This document shows positions 60,529-64,000 of a stretch of 64,000 nt of DNA, one piece after another. The position numbers and the translations under genes were made by a program. Each line of letters opens with the position of its first letter. The stretch's first letter is position 1. The stretch is from Medicago truncatula (taxonomy: Eukaryota > Streptophyta > Magnoliopsida > Fabales > Fabaceae), in contig NC_053042.1 of assembly GCF_003473485.1 (NCBI RefSeq), positions 880,501 to 944,500 of the forward strand, given 5' to 3'. Below the pieces are notes generated by a model that was not told where the DNA came from, did no database searches, and saw only the letters and a program-made list of their open reading frames with translations.

Positions 60529-61855
60529 AAAATAAAAAGTGATGCGAAGGGGTGATCCCAAAAAAAGAAAATGAGAAGAGTACAAAAAAAGGTTGAGAGG
60601 GACGGATAGATTGTTTAGATCAATAACAAAATTTTATCAATTTATGTGAAAGACACATAATATCTCTATATTTCTTTCTTGTTTATCGCATACTCCGAGT
60701 CTCTCTTGCAAGCATCCGTTAATCAATTCTGTCCAAATAATCGACTTAATCTAGAAAAAGTGTGTCACTTTGGTAGTCACTTACTTGCAATCAAGAAAAC
60801 TATACTTAATCTGGAAAACGTTCCCTAGTTCCTGATATTCCTCACAATATATAAAAGACAAAATTGTTTCAGCACTAGGTTATGTTATTGAATTGTAAAA
60901 TATATATATTTTGGTGCAAATTGATTTGTAAAATATTACTTTATGTTTTTATTTTTCAATTATTTTATTTAAAGGTTTAAGTTATACTTTGGTCGTTGGG
61001 CCATGATAGATGTTTGATAAGTGTATCAAATACTATCGAAGTAGTAAAAATATCGTTCCCACAAGGACTGATTATAATCTCAATAATTCAATTACGTTGT
61101 AAGTTAGGATGTATAAAAGTTATTTTGATTTGACACTAGGCATTTGATTGGTTTGTTTGCATAAAAGTAACGATAAAAAGTAAAGTTGGTTTTAAAGAAT
61201 AAAAGAGAGATGAGTTTTGGTCTTTCGAATCATCTATGTTTCCCTAATTGGTATACTGCACTTATTCTTATGAATGATTCACTAGTTCCACGATAGTTAA
61301 CAAAATAGTTTTAATCAATCCCTTGAGTTAGGACCCTCTTCTATGGTTACAACCCCTAATTCCTTAGGTGGTCTAATAACCTTTGAAGGTTTAAGCACGT
61401 TAACCTAATATATATCACTAATAAAGGATTATCCATTCCTAGACTAACCATGTTTATTAGAACAATTCAATTAGGTCTAAGTTGAAAGCTAGGGTCAGTA
61501 GTCATTCGTTCTCACTAAATCATGTTTATATTTGATCAGGATATAAAAAGCATTAAGAACAATTGAATTGAATAAAAACTAGATTGTCATTCACAATAAA
61601 TAGAGTTTCACAATAACATGGTTCAATTAGGGTTACAAAGAATCATCTCAGACCTAACCTCTAATGGGTTTAGCTACTCATAATGGTGTTTACAAATAAC
61701 ATAATCATTAGAGGAATCAATACATACATGAACAGGTAAAAGGATGAAGAAAACGCACTCCTAGCCGTTTTGTGGTCTCAAAATCGCACTTTGCTCTTTT
61801 CAATTCGTAACTCGTCTTTGGAATAGACTTCAGCTTAAATAGGCACATAAATTCG
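60529..61855. repeat. Degenerate dispersed repeats
   Basis: Bases 60640-60840 match 54850-55090. Bases 61005-61855 contain 'tgataagtgtatcaaatactatcg..gtagtaaaaatatcgttcccacaagga' and later 'ggtttagctactcataatgg', sequences that recur as non-coding repeats in dicot genomes, probably from an LTR retrotransposon; the class cannot be settled here. No coding domain is visible. Confidence 0.45.
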
Positions 61856-61861
61856 CCTAAA

Positions 61862-62040
61862 ATCATGTCACGTTTTAAGTAAATCGTGACACGTTTTCTT
61901 CTCAATAACAAACAGCTAAATTAGGGTTTCCTCAAATCGTGTCACGTTTTTGCCATCGTGACACGTTTTCCTCAATGTCGAGAGCATGTTTTGGTCTTCT
62001 CATATCGTGTCACGCTTTCTGCCAATCATGACACGTTTTG
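61862..62040. repeat. Cluster of CGTGTCACG / CGTGACACG motifs
   Basis: Six related motifs occur in 180 bp: 'catgtcacgttttaag' (~61863), 'tcgtgacacgttttc' (~61884), 'tcgtgtcacgttttt' (~61938), 'tcgtgacacgttttc' (~61955), 'tcgtgtcacgctttc' (~62004) and 'tcatgacacgttttg' (~62026). They alternate in orientation of the core (TGTCA, then TGACA) while the T-rich tail stays on the same side. Confidence 0.85.
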
Positions 62041-63189
62041 CTTCTTTGCATTTTCTTCAGTTTTTCTGTTCTTTTTGCTGCATAAGTTTCCTTGTGAATT
62101 CCAATTTGTGATCAAAATACATATAAAATTACGTAATGACGAGATGTCATCAGACCAATCTAATATGAGCGTGCTCCAACAATAAACCTTACTTCTTTTT
62201 TTTTGAATTTTAATAAATTCAGAAACAAATTAAGATTTTTTTTTTTGAAAACATAAAAATAAATCTCAAAATTACAGGGGGTAAAGACATATTTACAAAA
62301 AAAAATAACCTTACTATTTTTTTCTTGTTAAAAAAAAAACCTTACTATTTTTAATACATTTTTAGTTATTATCAAAATCATTTTCCATTAGAAATGGTAC
62401 ATGTTCATGTTCAAATATTTTTTAGATGTCCATATTAGACATAATTTTGTGTCCATTTTCGTTTATATATGTAAGCTTGGAATTTGGAACTTTACTATGT
62501 TTAAATTATTAGGGTCATTCTTGGAATTTGGTGGATGCCCCACACGAATCAAAGAAACTTGTGTGCATTTTCGTTTCATATAAGCTTGGTGTCGTTTTAT
62601 ATTTTTCTGGTTACAAAATTATTAATTAATTAATTATGAAGAATATTTTTCTAAAAAACTATTCTGATAGGAACCAAAAATAGGCCCTATATTCTGTCAA
62701 TGTGATATAGTAAATTGCAAATTAGATTTTGACAACTTCATTTAAAATGAAAGAATCTTTCAATGTAAAATACTCTTTTATCGATATATAAAGGGAATAT
62801 ACTCTTTTTGATTGATATTTGTGAATGCAACAATATTTGATAAAGACACTTATCAATTTTCTTTCGAGCTAACTTATTTTGAAAAGAGGGAGTATGTTCT
62901 TTATTATTTTAGCTGATCCACGTTAGGGCTCGGGTGGGCCACAACCCACTCGAACAAAAAAAAAAAAAAGAAAAATTATTAAAATATTCTTGACTTCTAA
63001 ATAAAATCACTTTGTGGCCCACCCTCTTCTCCATCCTGGTATATGTTACTATCATACTTTTAAGTTACTTAAAATGTTTAGATAATTATTTTGAATTTTA
63101 AGGTATGCAATTTTTTTTTATTGTTAACTTTGTGTTTAATGCTTATTAAAACATAAATTTTGTGTGTGGTATTAGTTTATGTTAGTGGC
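62041..63189. other. AT-rich intergenic region, no gene seen
   Basis: It contains poly-T and poly-A runs at 62192-62340 and repeated 'ccatttttcgtttatat / cattttcgtttcatat' pieces at 62450 and 62568 but no coding sequence. Confidence 0.35.
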
Positions 63190-63975
63190 CAATTTTTTTT
63201 TGAGCAAGGAGAGATGACAGACATCAAGAGACATCATCGACATCCCAACTAGATTGGCACCCTGAGAGACCTCCATCCTATGCCGCCAAACTCTAAAAAT
63301 TTATTAAAAAAAGGGGAAAAATAAATACAAAGGCGGGGGGACTAGGCCAAAACCCACCAAAGAAAAAAAAAACAAGAGAAAAATAAAACAACAAAAAACG
63401 CCCAGCAAAACAGACTATGGAAATCTGTAGTTGGGAACACCACATCCATCCCTAAAGAAATCAACTTTCAACTCATTAGGGAGAGCAGACAGCCAAACCG
63501 AACCCTGCACTTAATGACCCATGCTAGCAAGCTTGTCCGTAAAAGGCCACGACCCATGGAAACAACCTCTAACATTCCAATAGAGGAAATTCATTAAGCA
63601 GGAGTGTGCTTGTCACCCCGAGCAGGGGTTTTAGAAGGCTGTTTTGGCAATACTTGTTGCAATTTAAGTTTTTGCTTCTGCTTCCTTGTAAGTACCGGCA
63701 TGAAGTCTTCATTAGCACACTGTGCATCATACTCACGAACTCTGTCCCATAAATCAAGGCCGTGTTGAATGTTCTTACTAGGATGGACATGTTGTTGTTG
63801 CAAAACGACAACCTCTTGCTCCTCTGAATTTGACGTGTTCTCAATAGCTGCAAGAGTCTTCGCAACAACAACAACCGGTGACACTGGGCGTGTTGTTGCC
63901 AATTTGATTTTTTTTTTCTCTAGCTCTACCACCGTTCAAACTCTATTTGAAATAAAGTCTAAAAAATAAGTTATG
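63190..63975 (-). mobile_element. L1-type LINE, internally deleted
   Basis: On the minus strand an open frame from 63932 to 63594 ends with REYDAQCANEDFMPVLTRKQ and KQKLKLQQVLPKQPSKTPAR, typical of the basic C-terminal end of plant LINE ORF1. It is followed at once by MNFLYWNVRG, the start of the ORF2 endonuclease. After about 10 residues the homology jumps (CFHGSWPF...), passes ELKVDFFRDGCGVPNYRF and continues into a 3'UTR with 'tttggtgggttttggcct' and 'ggatggaggtctctcagggtgcc', ending in a poly-A tail (poly-T at about 63192-63200 on the plus strand). The endonuclease body, reverse transcriptase and RNase H are missing. The 5' side of the copy is near or just inside the window edge. Confidence 0.8.
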
Positions 63976-64000
63976 AGCTAGTAAAATACGTAATAAGTGC

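Noticed and set aside
1..64000. tRNA, rRNA or organelle-derived insertions
   Set aside because: No cloverleaf-like gene, rRNA segment or plastid/mitochondrial gene was recognised; the only pol III signal is the SINE B box.

Overview
This is nuclear DNA of a dicot plant, most likely a papilionoid legume of the Medicago/Trifolium/Pisum type. The evidence is AT-rich sequence, long intron-containing genes with GT-AG junctions, plant-only families (chloroplast rhomboid, P-class PPR, YUCCA, BURP) and a dense load of plant transposable elements. The species is inferred, not read directly.

Gene-bearing part, 0.8-45 kb. A broken FAR1-related gene lies at 0.8-1.5 kb (-). Next come a seven-exon plastid rhomboid protease of the RBL11 type (1.8-4.6 kb, +) and a three-exon PPR gene of the At5g25630 type (6.2-9.7 kb, -), arranged tail to tail. 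A decayed Tat/Ogre-like LTR-retrotransposon region with a 233-bp tandem repeat fills 11.3-15.5 kb. An Mpv17/PMP22-family membrane protein (16.7-20.6 kb, +) faces a second PPR gene (22.4-24.5 kb, -). That PPR gene is head to head with DPH2, a ten-exon diphthamide-synthesis gene (26.3-34.6 kb, +) whose sixth intron contains a foldback structure of about 2 kb. A four-exon YUCCA6-like auxin-biosynthesis gene (39.9-44.7 kb, -) closes the gene-rich part.

Repeat-rich part, 45-64 kb. The only gene-like object is a truncated, frameshifted BURP-domain gene (56.4-57.6 kb, +) with a threefold internal peptide repeat. The rest is a SINE with intact target-site duplication, Copia fragments, Tourist-, Stowaway- and Mutator-type MITEs, one end of a CACTA element, simple repeats and an internally deleted LINE (63.2-64.0 kb, -).

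The intact genes are housekeeping or organellar functions (proteolysis, organelle RNA metabolism, membrane protein, eEF2 modification) plus one hormone-synthesis gene; they do not form a pathway. No bacterial-style system, CRISPR array, rRNA or tRNA gene was seen. The most unusual objects are the foldback in the DPH2 intron, the short-palindrome cluster at 46 kb, the CGTGTCACG motif cluster at 61.9 kb and the decaying BURP gene. Exon boundaries were set by eye from splice sites, reading phase and remembered family alignments.
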